From: JBJHBY01 sp050485745
GTDB lineage: Bacteria > Pseudomonadota > Gammaproteobacteria > Pseudomonadales > CAMLJR01
Assembly (NCBI GenBank): GCA_050485745.1
Contig: JBJHBY010000215.1
Location: 1 to 5,896, forward strand
Direction: 5' to 3'
DNA length: 5,896 nt
Both the position numbers and the translations under genes were made by a program. Shown in pieces: positions 1 to 5,537 of the stretch (positions are counted from its first letter, which is position 1; each line of letters opens with the position of its first letter). Below the pieces are notes generated by a model. It was not told the DNA's origin. It worked only from the letters and a program-made list of their open reading frames with translations, and did no database searches.

Positions 1-141
1 GTCAGCACCAGCCAGGCGCGACAGCTGCTGGAGCAGGCCATGAACCTGGATCAGTCCAGCGCGATCCGCGACCTGATGGAGCGCGCCCTGGACGACGCCG
101 GCATCAGCCGCGTGCAGCGGCCGGTGGTGGCGGAGGACTGA
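1..141 (+). CDS. C-terminal tail of an unrecognised protein (partial, 5' end outside window)
   Basis: Frame 1 is open from the first base to a TGA at 139-141 and gives 46 residues. The tail is rich in charged and helix-favouring residues (for example QARQLLEQAMNLDQSSAIRD and LMERALDDAG) and ends VQRPVVAED. Codon use is GC-rich at third positions like the neighbouring genes, and the frame stops just before the convergent hldE stop, which supports real coding. I do not recognise the family. The helical tail faintly recalls the ends of PEP-utilising enzyme I-like proteins such as PtsP, but this is only a guess from memory. No domain or catalytic residue is visible. The gene converges on hldE with an 11-bp gap, so the two share a terminator region. 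Confidence 0.65.
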   Translation, partial: VSTSQARQLLEQAMNLDQSSAIRDLMERALDDAGISRVQRPVVAED

Positions 142-156
142 CCCTCCGCGCTTTAT
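130..156 (+). terminator. Candidate intrinsic terminator across the stop codon of the upstream partial gene
   Basis: GCGGAGG (130-136) pairs perfectly with CCTCCGC (143-149). This gives a 7-bp GC-rich stem with a 6-nt loop that contains the TGA stop, followed by GCTTTAT with a short T run at 152-154. A second CCTCCGC at 157-163, in the last codons of hldE, could pair with the same left arm. The T tract is weak, so termination is plausible but not certain. On the minus strand no T run follows the stem, so it would serve hldE poorly. Confidence 0.4.
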
Positions 157-1580
157 CCTCCGCCGCGCACTTTCTCCACAATCGCGGTGGTGGAGCAATC
201 ATCGAAGAACGACAATACCCGCACCTCGCCGCCGTAGCCCTCGACAATCTCCCAGCCCACCACCTGCTCGCGGCTGTAGTCCCCCCCCTTGACCAGCACC
301 TCCGGACGCAGCGCGCGCAGCAGTGCTTCGGGGGTGTCGTCATCGAAGCTGAGCACCCAGTCCACCGCCTCGAGGCCGGCCAGTACGGCCATGCGCCGGT
401 CCACGGGGTTGATCGGGCGCCCGCTGCCCTTCAGCCGCCGCACCGAATCATCCCCGTTGACGGCGACGATGAGACGGTCACCCAGCTGCCGCGCCTGCTC
501 CAGGTAGCCGACGTGGCCGGCGTGGATGATGTCGAAGCAGCCATTGGTGAAGACGACACGCTCACCCTCGGCGCGGGCATCCGCCACCGCCACCTGCAGC
601 TGATCGAGACTCATTACACCGCGGCCGCTGCCCTGCTGCTGGCTGATGGCGCGGCGCAGTTCCGGCGCACTCACCACCGCGGTGCCCAGCTTGCCCACCA
701 CCAGCCCGGCGGCGAGATTGGCCAGGGCGACGGCGACCGGGAGCGCTTCACCAGCGGCCAGCGCCGCCGCCAGCACCGCGATCACCGTATCGCCGGCACC
801 CGTGACATCGAACACCTCACGGGCCTGGGCCGGCATGTGCAGGGGGGAGTGCTGCGGCCGGATCAGGGTCATGCCGTGTTCGCCGCGGGTGATCAGCAGG
901 GCCTCCAGTTCCAGCTCCGCAATCATCGCCAGACCAGCCGACAAAAGCGCGGCCTCGTCACGGCAGGGGCCGGCAATCGCCTCGAATTCCTGCAGGTTGG
1001 GCGTGAGCAGGCTGGCGCCCCGGTAGCGGCGGAAGTCGCTGCCCTTGGGATCGACCAGCACCGGTACACCGGCGGCGCGCGCACTCCGGATCAGCCCCGC
1101 GGGGTCGCCGACCGCGCCCTTGGCGTAATCGGAAATCACCAGCGCCCCCGCGGGCGCCAGGTGCTCGCTCACCCGCAGCATCAGATCGCTGGATGCTGTC
1201 GCCGCAAACGGCTCCTCGAAATCAAGCCTGAGCAGTTGCTGGTGGCGGCTGACGATACGCAGCTTGGTAGTGGTGGGCTGGCCCTCGACGCGCTGCAGGT
1301 CGCTGTGCACCCGCGCCGCGGCAAGGCGGGCCTCGAGAGCGTCGGCAGCCTCATCGTCCCCGGCGAGACCGAACAGGCGAGCGCCGGCGCCGAGGGCCGC
1401 GATGTTCAGCGCCACGTTGGCGGCGCCACCGGGCCGGTCTTCCGCGTGCTCCACCTTGACCACGGGCACCGGTGCCTCGGGGGAGACCCTGGCGGTGGGG
1501 CCGTGCCAGTAGCGATCGAGCATCACGTCCCCCACCACCAGCACCTGGGCCTGGTCGAAACGGGGCAAGGCAAGTGTCAT
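153..1580 (-). CDS. hldE: Bifunctional D-beta-D-heptose 7-phosphate kinase / D-beta-D-heptose 1-phosphate adenylyltransferase HldE
   Basis: HldE carries out two cytoplasmic steps of ADP-heptose synthesis for the LPS inner core: C1 phosphorylation of heptose 7-phosphate and, after GmhB, AMP transfer to heptose 1-phosphate. Residues about 1-315 form a PfkB/ribokinase-type kinase, with VVGDVMLDRYW at 15-25, the GGAAN loop at 51-55, DPKG at 178-181 and the anion-hole/catalytic GAGD at 261-264 (D264 the likely base). Residues about 340-475 form the nucleotidyltransferase, with TNGCFD at 345-350, HAGH at 353-356, KGGDY at 431-435 and the C-terminal STT at 463-465. The 475-residue length matches the roughly 477 of E. 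coli. I chose the start at 1580 (MTLALPRF) because it aligns with the E. coli N-terminus; in-frame ATGs at 1616, 1643 and 1658 would add residues unlike the family. A GGAA lies 10 nt upstream. The gene stands alone on its strand here, with no gmhB or gmhA nearby. Family assignment is very secure. Confidence 0.97.
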   Translation of the reverse strand: MTLALPRFDQAQVLVVGDVMLDRYWHGPTARVSPEAPVPVVKVEHAEDRPGGAANVALNIAALGAGARLFGLAGDDEAADALEARLAAARVHSDLQRVEGQPTTTKLRIVSRHQQLLRLDFEEPFAATASSDLMLRVSEHLAPAGALVISDYAKGAVGDPAGLIRSARAAGVPVLVDPKGSDFRRYRGASLLTPNLQEFEAIAGPCRDEAALLSAGLAMIAELELEALLITRGEHGMTLIRPQHSPLHMPAQAREVFDVTGAGDTVIAVLAAALAAGEALPVAVALANLAAGLVVGKLGTAVVSAPELRRAISQQQGSGRGVMSLDQLQVAVADARAEGERVVFTNGCFDIIHAGHVGYLEQARQLGDRLIVAVNGDDSVRRLKGSGRPINPVDRRMAVLAGLEAVDWVLSFDDDTPEALLRALRPEVLVKGGDYSREQVVGWEIVEGYGGEVRVLSFFDDCSTTAIVEKVRGGG

Positions 1581-1614
1581 CAAGGGCGTATTCCAGCGGC
1601 GTCTCGGGGTTCCC

Positions 1615-1623
1615 ATGTTAGCA
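1615..1623 (-). promoter_or_regulatory. Candidate extended -10 promoter for hldE
   Basis: Read on the minus strand this is TGCTAACAT: a TGn extension plus the hexamer TAACAT (4 of 6 to TATAAT), 35 bp upstream of the chosen start. I see no good -35 at 16-18 bp, as expected if it is an extended -10 promoter. Transcription would begin near 1608 and leave a leader of about 28 nt. If correct, the in-frame ATGs at 1616 and beyond fall in or upstream of the promoter, which supports the start at 1580. Confidence 0.35.
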
Positions 1624-1642
1624 CCGGCCACCCGGGGCGACA

Positions 1643-1671
1643 TTGCCGGGGCCGGCATTTGTTGCTAGTGT
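1643..1671 (+). promoter_or_regulatory. Weak candidate sigma-70 promoter for the methyltransferase gene
   Basis: TTGCCG at 1643-1648 (4 of 6 to TTGACA) is followed, after 17 bp, by TAGTGT at 1666-1671, which keeps the most conserved first, second and sixth bases of the -10. It lies about 70 bp before the ATG and is divergent from the hldE promoter. The match is modest and many GC-rich stretches contain similar strings. Confidence 0.25.
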
Positions 1672-1696
1672 CCTGCCCCGCCTGACGCGGCGGCAA

Positions 1697-1728
1697 CACA
1701 GCCATCCCGCGGCGCTGCACAGCCATCC
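1697..1728 (+). repeat. Two 11-bp direct repeats, 21 bp apart, in the methyltransferase leader
   Basis: CACAGCCATCC occurs at 1697-1707 and again at 1718-1728, starting exactly 21 bp apart, or about two helical turns. The second copy ends one base before the GGAGAG ribosome binding site. A two-site operator or a small tandem duplication would both explain it; no palindrome is present in either unit. Confidence 0.5.
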
Positions 1729-1729
1729 T

Positions 1730-1735
1730 GGAGAG
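1730..1735 (+). promoter_or_regulatory. Strong ribosome binding site fixing the methyltransferase start
   Basis: GGAGAG sits 7 nt before the ATG at 1743. It is the best Shine-Dalgarno match in the window and selects this ATG over the internal ones. Confidence 0.75.
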
Positions 1736-1742
1736 ACGCACC

Positions 1743-2354
1743 ATGCACGCCCCGTTCGACTGGAATGATGTAAAGGGTTTTCTGCCCGAAAATGAAGCCG
1801 CCGCACTGCATCAGGCAGCCCTGGCCATGGCCCCTCTGGGCCCGATGCTGGAAATCGGCAGCTACTGCGGCAAGTCGACCCTGTACCTGGCGGCTGCGGC
1901 GCGGGAACACAACAGCCTGGTGTTTGCGGTGGACCACCATGCCGGCTCCGAGGAGCATCAGCCCGGGGAAATGTTCCACGACCCCGAATTGCTGGATGCC
2001 AGTGGCCAGGCGGTGGACACCTTCACCCTGTTCCGGCACAACCTGCGGCGCGCCGGCCTGGAGACCTGGGTGGTGCCGGTGGTGGCCCCTTCGGAGCGCG
2101 CGGCGCGGCACTGGCACACCCCCCTGGCACTACTGTTCATCGATGGCGGGCACAGCCTGGACGCGGCGCTGACCGACTACCGCTGCTGGGCGGGGCATGT
2201 GCTGCGGGGTGGCATCCTGGCCATTCACGATGTCTACCGCAACGCCGAGGACGGCGGTCAGGCACCACGGGCGATCGAGCAGATGGCACGGGCTTCGGGG
2301 CTGTTCCGCTTCGAGCGGCAGGTCGGCAGCCTGGTGCTGCTGACCCGTACCTGA
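1743..2354 (+). CDS. Class I SAM-dependent methyltransferase (Methyltransf_24-like)
   Basis: This is a small soluble Rossmann-fold methyltransferase of 203 residues that probably transfers a methyl group from S-adenosylmethionine to an unidentified acceptor. The SAM-binding loop is MLEIGSYCGKST at 35-46, at the end of the first strand. D64 in VFAVDHH is in the position of the acidic residue that usually binds the ribose hydroxyls. Strand 4 gives LLFIDGGHSLDAAL at 130-143, followed by DYRCW and by GGILAIHDVY at 156-165. The IDGGH...HDV pattern is typical of the Methyltransf_24 group, and D134 and D163 could bind a metal as in catechol-type O-methyltransferases (inference). There is no signal peptide or membrane segment. 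The gene is complete, diverges from hldE, and has no co-directional neighbour in the window. The substrate cannot be inferred from context; a role in envelope glycan or small-molecule methylation is possible but unsupported. Confidence 0.88.
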   Translation: MHAPFDWNDVKGFLPENEAAALHQAALAMAPLGPMLEIGSYCGKSTLYLAAAAREHNSLVFAVDHHAGSEEHQPGEMFHDPELLDASGQAVDTFTLFRHNLRRAGLETWVVPVVAPSERAARHWHTPLALLFIDGGHSLDAALTDYRCWAGHVLRGGILAIHDVYRNAEDGGQAPRAIEQMARASGLFRFERQVGSLVLLTRT

Positions 2355-2360
2355 CCAGTG

Positions 2361-2399
2361 GTAACGCCGGGTTACGCGCTTCGCGCTAACCCAGCCTAC
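2361..2399 (+). repeat. REP-like palindrome, copy A
   Basis: Copy A folds as GGGTTA (2369-2374), bulged C (2375), GCGC (2376-2379), loop TTC (2380-2382), GCGC (2383-2386), TAACCC (2387-2392), followed by the tail AGCCTAC (2393-2399). It begins 7 bp after the methyltransferase stop. The stem could protect the mRNA 3' end, but no T run follows, so it is not a classical terminator. From memory, GTAGGCTGGGTTA-type palindromes are dispersed in many proteobacterial genomes. Confidence 0.8.
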
Positions 2400-2452
2400 C
2401 CGCGAGCCCACCGTCTCTGCCGCTTCCGCCAGTGCCCATGCCATGCCGCGCC

Positions 2453-2487
2453 GTAGGCTGGGTTAGCCGCTACGCGGCGTAACCCAG
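2453..2487 (-). repeat. REP-like palindrome, copy B, inverted relative to copy A
   Basis: On the minus strand this copy reads CTGGGTTA, bulged C, GCCGC, a 3-nt loop, GCGGC, TAACCC and AGCCTAC, which is the same architecture as copy A. Its GTAGGCTGGGTTA at 2453-2465 is the exact reverse complement of 2387-2399. Copies A and B are therefore a head-to-head doublet with a 53-bp spacer, like a REPIN or BIME arrangement. Confidence 0.8.
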
Positions 2488-2541
2488 CGCTCTCACCGTC
2501 ATCTCATCTCGCACGAAGCAGGTTCCGGAGCGAGCCGGGGA

Positions 2542-2623
2542 GCTTCGCGGGGCACGTTCCGGGAATGCCTGGCGTGAGCGGTGCTTCGCGGGGCGCTCCC
2601 GGGAGTATCCGGCGTGGGTGGTG
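2542..2623 (+). repeat. Imperfect tandem repeat, two units of about 41 bp
   Basis: GCTTCGCGGGGC is identical at 2542-2553 and 2583-2594. The rest of each unit (…CCGGGAATGCCTGGCGTGAG… against …CCGGGAGTATCCGGCGTGGG…) aligns with scattered differences and a small gap. A degraded partial third unit may precede it at 2522-2541. The second unit contains the perfect palindrome CTCCCGGGAG at 2596-2605. No open frame of interest lies here. Confidence 0.6.
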
Positions 2624-2661
2624 ACGCCGGGATACGCGGCTGTGCCGCTAACCTGGCCTAC
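2621..2661 (+). repeat. REP-like palindrome, copy C, degenerate, same orientation as copy A
   Basis: Copy C reads GTGACGCCGGGATA, bulged C (2635), GCGGC (2636-2640), loop TGT, GCCGC (2644-2648), TAACCT, then GGCCTAC. It shares the ACGCCGGG approach with copy A and the same stem-bulge-stem plan, with one mismatch and one G-T pair in the outer stem. It ends 25 bp before the thioesterase stop codon. With copies A and B and the tandem repeat it accounts for most of the gene-free stretch 2355-2686; I see nothing in 2488-2521. Confidence 0.65.
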
Positions 2662-2686
2662 GGGTGGCCGCGGGCGGTGGCGCTGG

Positions 2687-3373
2687 CTAGCGCTGGTTCT
2701 TTTCCATCACCGCGGCCTGCAACTTGTCCAGGCCCTCGCGCGGGCGAATGAACAGCGCCTCGCAGGTGGCGGTGAGGCGGTCGCCGGCGTGCATCTCGGC
2801 GCGCATGCGCGTCTTGCGGCCCTCGGTCCCCTCCAGCCAGGCGTTCAGGCGCAGCTCGGTGTTCAGGGGGGTGGGGCTGTGGTAGCGCACACTCAGGGTG
2901 CCGGTCATGCCCGGCTGTTTGCCCAGCATCTGCGCCATACCCATGAACTCATCGAAGATCGCCGCGACAAAGCCCCCGTGCACACAGCCGGGCGGCCCCT
3001 CATAGGCCCAGCCGGCCTGCAGCTTGCCGTAGGCGCGGCCGTTCTCGATCCAGCTCTTCAGCGGCGGTGACAGCGGGTTGCTGAGGCCGCTCAGCGGGTT
3101 CAGCTCATGCACGATCTCACCCTGGCTGCCGTGGTCTCCACGGGTGCTGTAGGCGAAGCGGCCATAGATGCGCTCGAAACTGCTGAAGTTTTCCGCCGTC
3201 TGCTCCAGGCGCTCGGCGATGTCGTGCAGATCTGCCACCGGGGGCGTGCTGGTCACCAGCACCTCGGTCAGGCGGCGGATCGCCGCGGCAACGCGGCGCT
3301 TCGCCTCCCAGTGCTCGCTGAAGGGCGGCGAGACTTCTTCGGAATAAAACGGGTTATAGGGATCTTCGGCCAT
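2687..3373 (-). CDS. PaaI/hotdog-fold acyl-CoA thioesterase family protein with N-terminal helical extension
   Basis: This is probably a cytoplasmic acyl-CoA thioesterase of 228 residues. The hotdog domain occupies about 115-212. GPPGCVHGGFVAAIFDEFMG at 127-146 is the signature, with the HGG turn at 132-134 that shapes the active site and D141 or E142 as the likely catalytic acid. SVRYHSPTPL at 161-170 and the closing strand TCEALFIRP follow. Residues 1-110 precede this domain, are mostly charged and helix-favouring, and make the protein longer than the roughly 140 residues of PaaI. I chose the ATG at 3373 (MAEDPYNPFY). The longer reading from 3433 adds 20 residues that run through a likely -10 box, and AGGA lies 11 nt before the chosen start. 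The substrate is unknown. The monooxygenase gene lies 114 bp upstream on the same strand, which hints at shared catabolism but does not prove an operon. Confidence 0.87.
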   Translation of the reverse strand: MAEDPYNPFYSEEVSPPFSEHWEAKRRVAAAIRRLTEVLVTSTPPVADLHDIAERLEQTAENFSSFERIYGRFAYSTRGDHGSQGEIVHELNPLSGLSNPLSPPLKSWIENGRAYGKLQAGWAYEGPPGCVHGGFVAAIFDEFMGMAQMLGKQPGMTGTLSVRYHSPTPLNTELRLNAWLEGTEGRKTRMRAEMHAGDRLTATCEALFIRPREGLDKLQAAVMEKNQR

Positions 3374-3405
3374 GACGTGGGGAATCCTGCAGTGTGTTCG
3401 GCACC

Positions 3406-3411
3406 ATGATA
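3406..3411 (-). promoter_or_regulatory. Candidate -10 box for the thioesterase gene
   Basis: On the minus strand this is TATCAT, 5 of 6 to TATAAT, placed so that transcription would start near 3399 with a leader of about 26 nt. No convincing -35 lies 16-18 bp upstream. If it is used, the thioesterase can be transcribed independently of the monooxygenase upstream. Confidence 0.35.
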
Positions 3412-3487
3412 CGCCCACAGGCCGACACACCATAGCCCGGTGGCCGACGAGGCGCGACCAGCAACGTGCGGCCGGCGATTCCCCGCC

Positions 3488-5425
3488 TCAGCTAAAGCGG
3501 TACTCGGACAGGTCCGGCGCCTGGGTCCAGCGCCAGTAGTCGAGCAGGCGCCAGGGCGACAGCACGGTGACGCGGCCGGCGCTGTTCTGGTACCAGCTGT
3601 GCTTCACCGAGGGGTGCGACCAGACCATCTCCGCCAGGGTCGACTGCAGGCGCTCGACATAGGTTTCGTGGACCTCGGGGCGACACTCGATACTGCGCTG
3701 GCCGCGTTCGAGCAGCGCTTTCAGGCAGCCCATGGTGTAGCGCACCTGGCACTCGGAATGAAAAATCAGGCTGCCACCGAAGGCGAGGTTGGTACCCGGC
3801 CCGTACAGGCAGAACAGATTGGGGAAATCCGGCACCGTGATGCCGAGATAGGCGGAGGGATCATCACCCCAGCGCTCGCGCAGGCTGACGCCACCGCGCC
3901 CGGTGATCTCCATCGGCCAGAGGTAGCGATTGGCGTGGAAGCCCGTGGCATAGATGATCACATCCGCCGCATGGCGCTCGCCACTGGCGGCGATGACCGC
4001 GTCCGCGGTGATTTCAGCCGCGGCTTCGGTCACCAGGGTCACGTGCTCGCGCTGCAGCGCCGCCAGCCAGCTGCCGTTGTCCTGCAGGGTGCGCTTGGCC
4101 AGGGGTACGTAGTCCGGGGTTACCTTCGCCAGCAGCGCCTTGTTGTCGCCAAGCTGCTGCGCCATGTAGTCGGTGAACATCACCCGCACCATCTCGTTCA
4201 CTTCATTGATGGAGCGCTCCTGGTGCGGCCACTCGGGATCGATCTTCAGCGAGGGCAGCAGGCCGTCGCAGGCCGGCCAGAACAGCAGGAAACGGTGCCA
4301 GCGCGCATAGTAGGGCAGGTGTCGCAACAGCCACTTCTTGCCCTCCCCCACGGCGCGGTGATAATCCGGATTGGGGAACATCCACGGTGCCGAGCGCTGG
4401 AATACGCTCAGCTCGGCGACCTCATCGACGATTGCCGGGACGATCTGGAAGGCACTGGCGCCGGTGCCAATCACCGCCACACGCTTGCCGCGCAGGTCCA
4501 CCGGCTGCCACTGTGCCGAGTGGAACGCCGGGCCGGCAAAGCGCTCGCGGCCGGGAATCTCCGGCACCCGGGGCCGGTTCAGTTGCCCCACGGCGCTGAT
4601 CATGGCGTTGGCCACCAGCGTGTCCGTGCCGCCGTCCGGGGTGCGCAGGGTGACTGTCCAGGTTCCAGCCTGTTCATCAAAGCGCGCCGCGGTCACCTCG
4701 GTGCCAAAGCGGAAATTCTTCTCGATGCCGTACTTGCGGATGCAGTTCTCGAAATAGGCGCGCAGCTCCGGCTGACGGGCGAAAAATTCGGTCCAGTCGT
4801 GGTTGGGCTCAAAGGAGTAGCAATAGAAATGATTGCCGACATCGACGCGACAGCCAGGGTAGGTATTCTCGAACCAGGTGCCACCCACCGACGCGTTTTT
4901 CTCGATGACGGTGTACGGAATGCCCGCCTCCTCCAGGCGGATCGCCGCCAGTACCCCGGACATGCCACCACCGATCACCACCACGTGGAAACGCTCCAGG
5001 GCCTCCCGCGCAGGCGGCTCGTCCCAGTGGAAACCGCGCTGGTCGCGCCCGTCGAGTTCCATCTCCTCGAGCATCATCGGCACGTATTCCGCCGGCACCG
5101 GCTCCGCCACGAGAAAGCTCATCATGGCATGAATGGTGTCGTGATCCGGCGCCGGCGGCAGGCGGCAGCCGTCATCGCGGAAGCGCCGGATCACCTCCAG
5201 GGCCTGGCGCCGCACGGTGGCCTTGTCCTCCTCGGACATAAAGCCCTGGACCTCGTTGAGGTAACAGCCCTGGGGGCGGATCGGCCCATCGAGGATGGAT
5301 GCGTCCCCGGTCATGTGCAGCATCGACAGCATCAGCACCGGGATGCTGGCTTCCTCCAGAGCCGCCGCAATGGCGGCGTCGTCGGCGGTGATGGGAAGGC
5401 CTTCGGGGGGCGTGCGCTCAACCAT
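3488..5425 (-). CDS. Type I Baeyer-Villiger flavin monooxygenase, 4-hydroxyacetophenone monooxygenase (HAPMO)-like
   Basis: Such enzymes use FAD, NADPH and O2 to insert oxygen beside a ketone carbonyl, giving an ester or lactone. The 645 residues align from end to end with HAPMO of Pseudomonas fluorescens as I remember it (about 640). Residues 1-135 match its extra N-terminal domain (SIPVLMLSMLHMTGD at 27-41). The FAD Rossmann loop is GGGMSG at 152-157. GGTWFENTYPGCRVD at 181-195 is the second family motif. The fingerprint FAGPAFHSAQWQ is at 296-307. The NADPH Rossmann loop is GTGASA at 320-325. KR at 444-445 matches the HAPMO Lys-Arg pair for NADPH binding and catalysis. ATGFH is at 493-497. 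The twelfth fingerprint residue is Q307, where P or D is usual. There is no signal peptide. The ATG at 5425 has a weak ribosome binding site but matches the HAPMO N-terminus. The substrate is unknown; aryl ketones are known for HAPMO, but aliphatic ketones or sulfides are possible. Confidence 0.92.
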   Translation of the reverse strand: MVERTPPEGLPITADDAAIAAALEEASIPVLMLSMLHMTGDASILDGPIRPQGCYLNEVQGFMSEEDKATVRRQALEVIRRFRDDGCRLPPAPDHDTIHAMMSFLVAEPVPAEYVPMMLEEMELDGRDQRGFHWDEPPAREALERFHVVVIGGGMSGVLAAIRLEEAGIPYTVIEKNASVGGTWFENTYPGCRVDVGNHFYCYSFEPNHDWTEFFARQPELRAYFENCIRKYGIEKNFRFGTEVTAARFDEQAGTWTVTLRTPDGGTDTLVANAMISAVGQLNRPRVPEIPGRERFAGPAFHSAQWQPVDLRGKRVAVIGTGASAFQIVPAIVDEVAELSVFQRSAPWMFPNPDYHRAVGEGKKWLLRHLPYYARWHRFLLFWPACDGLLPSLKIDPEWPHQERSINEVNEMVRVMFTDYMAQQLGDNKALLAKVTPDYVPLAKRTLQDNGSWLAALQREHVTLVTEAAAEITADAVIAASGERHAADVIIYATGFHANRYLWPMEITGRGGVSLRERWGDDPSAYLGITVPDFPNLFCLYGPGTNLAFGGSLIFHSECQVRYTMGCLKALLERGQRSIECRPEVHETYVERLQSTLAEMVWSHPSVKHSWYQNSAGRVTVLSPWRLLDYWRWTQAPDLSEYRFS

Positions 5426-5446
5426 GGCGGCAACTCGCGGTTGTGG

Positions 5447-5488
5447 GGCGCCGGGGTGGCGCCAGCGGGTGGATTACCCGCGATAGTA
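5447..5488 (-). promoter_or_regulatory. Candidate promoter/operator region of the monooxygenase gene
   Basis: On the minus strand TACTAT (complement of 5483-5488, 4 of 6 to TATAAT) lies 57 bp before the ATG. Immediately downstream is the perfect inverted repeat GCGGGT-ggatt-ACCCGC (5465-5481), then two GGCGCC palindromes (5447-5452 and 5458-5463) whose centres are 11 bp apart, about one helical turn. Their position at and after the expected transcript start would suit a repressor or a leader hairpin. No regulator gene is nearby, so the assignment is weak. Confidence 0.25.
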
Positions 5489-5537
5489 GGCCGCCACTCC
5501 CGGTTTGCACATTACGGTTCGGCAAGATGGCCGTGGA

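Noticed and set aside
1581..1658. 26-residue N-terminal extension of HldE
   Set aside because: It is unlike any HldE N-terminus I know, and the likely -10 box lies inside it. The ATG at 1580 aligns with the family start.
513..1685. Plus-strand open frame of 390 codons
   Set aside because: It runs antisense to hldE, whose identity is certain. The composition is of antisense type and there is no family resemblance.
1665..2117. Minus-strand frames opposite the methyltransferase (also 1618-1806 and 2130-2444)
   Set aside because: They overlap a complete methyltransferase gene with a strong ribosome binding site, and their translations show no motif.
2369..2392. Intrinsic terminator for the methyltransferase
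   Set aside because: The hairpin is good but is followed by AGCCTACC with no T run on the plus strand, so I call it a REP-like repeat that may only stabilise the mRNA end.
2361..2661. CRISPR array or insertion sequence
   Set aside because: The repeats differ in orientation, spacing and sequence, there are no uniform spacers, and no transposase gene is present.
2618..3070. Plus-strand open frame of 150 codons
   Set aside because: It is mostly antisense to the thioesterase hotdog core and begins inside REP-like copy C.
3374..3433. 20-residue N-terminal extension of the thioesterase
   Set aside because: The reading runs through the candidate -10 box TATCAT and is rich in C, R and W without helix character. 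The ATG at 3373 is a better start.
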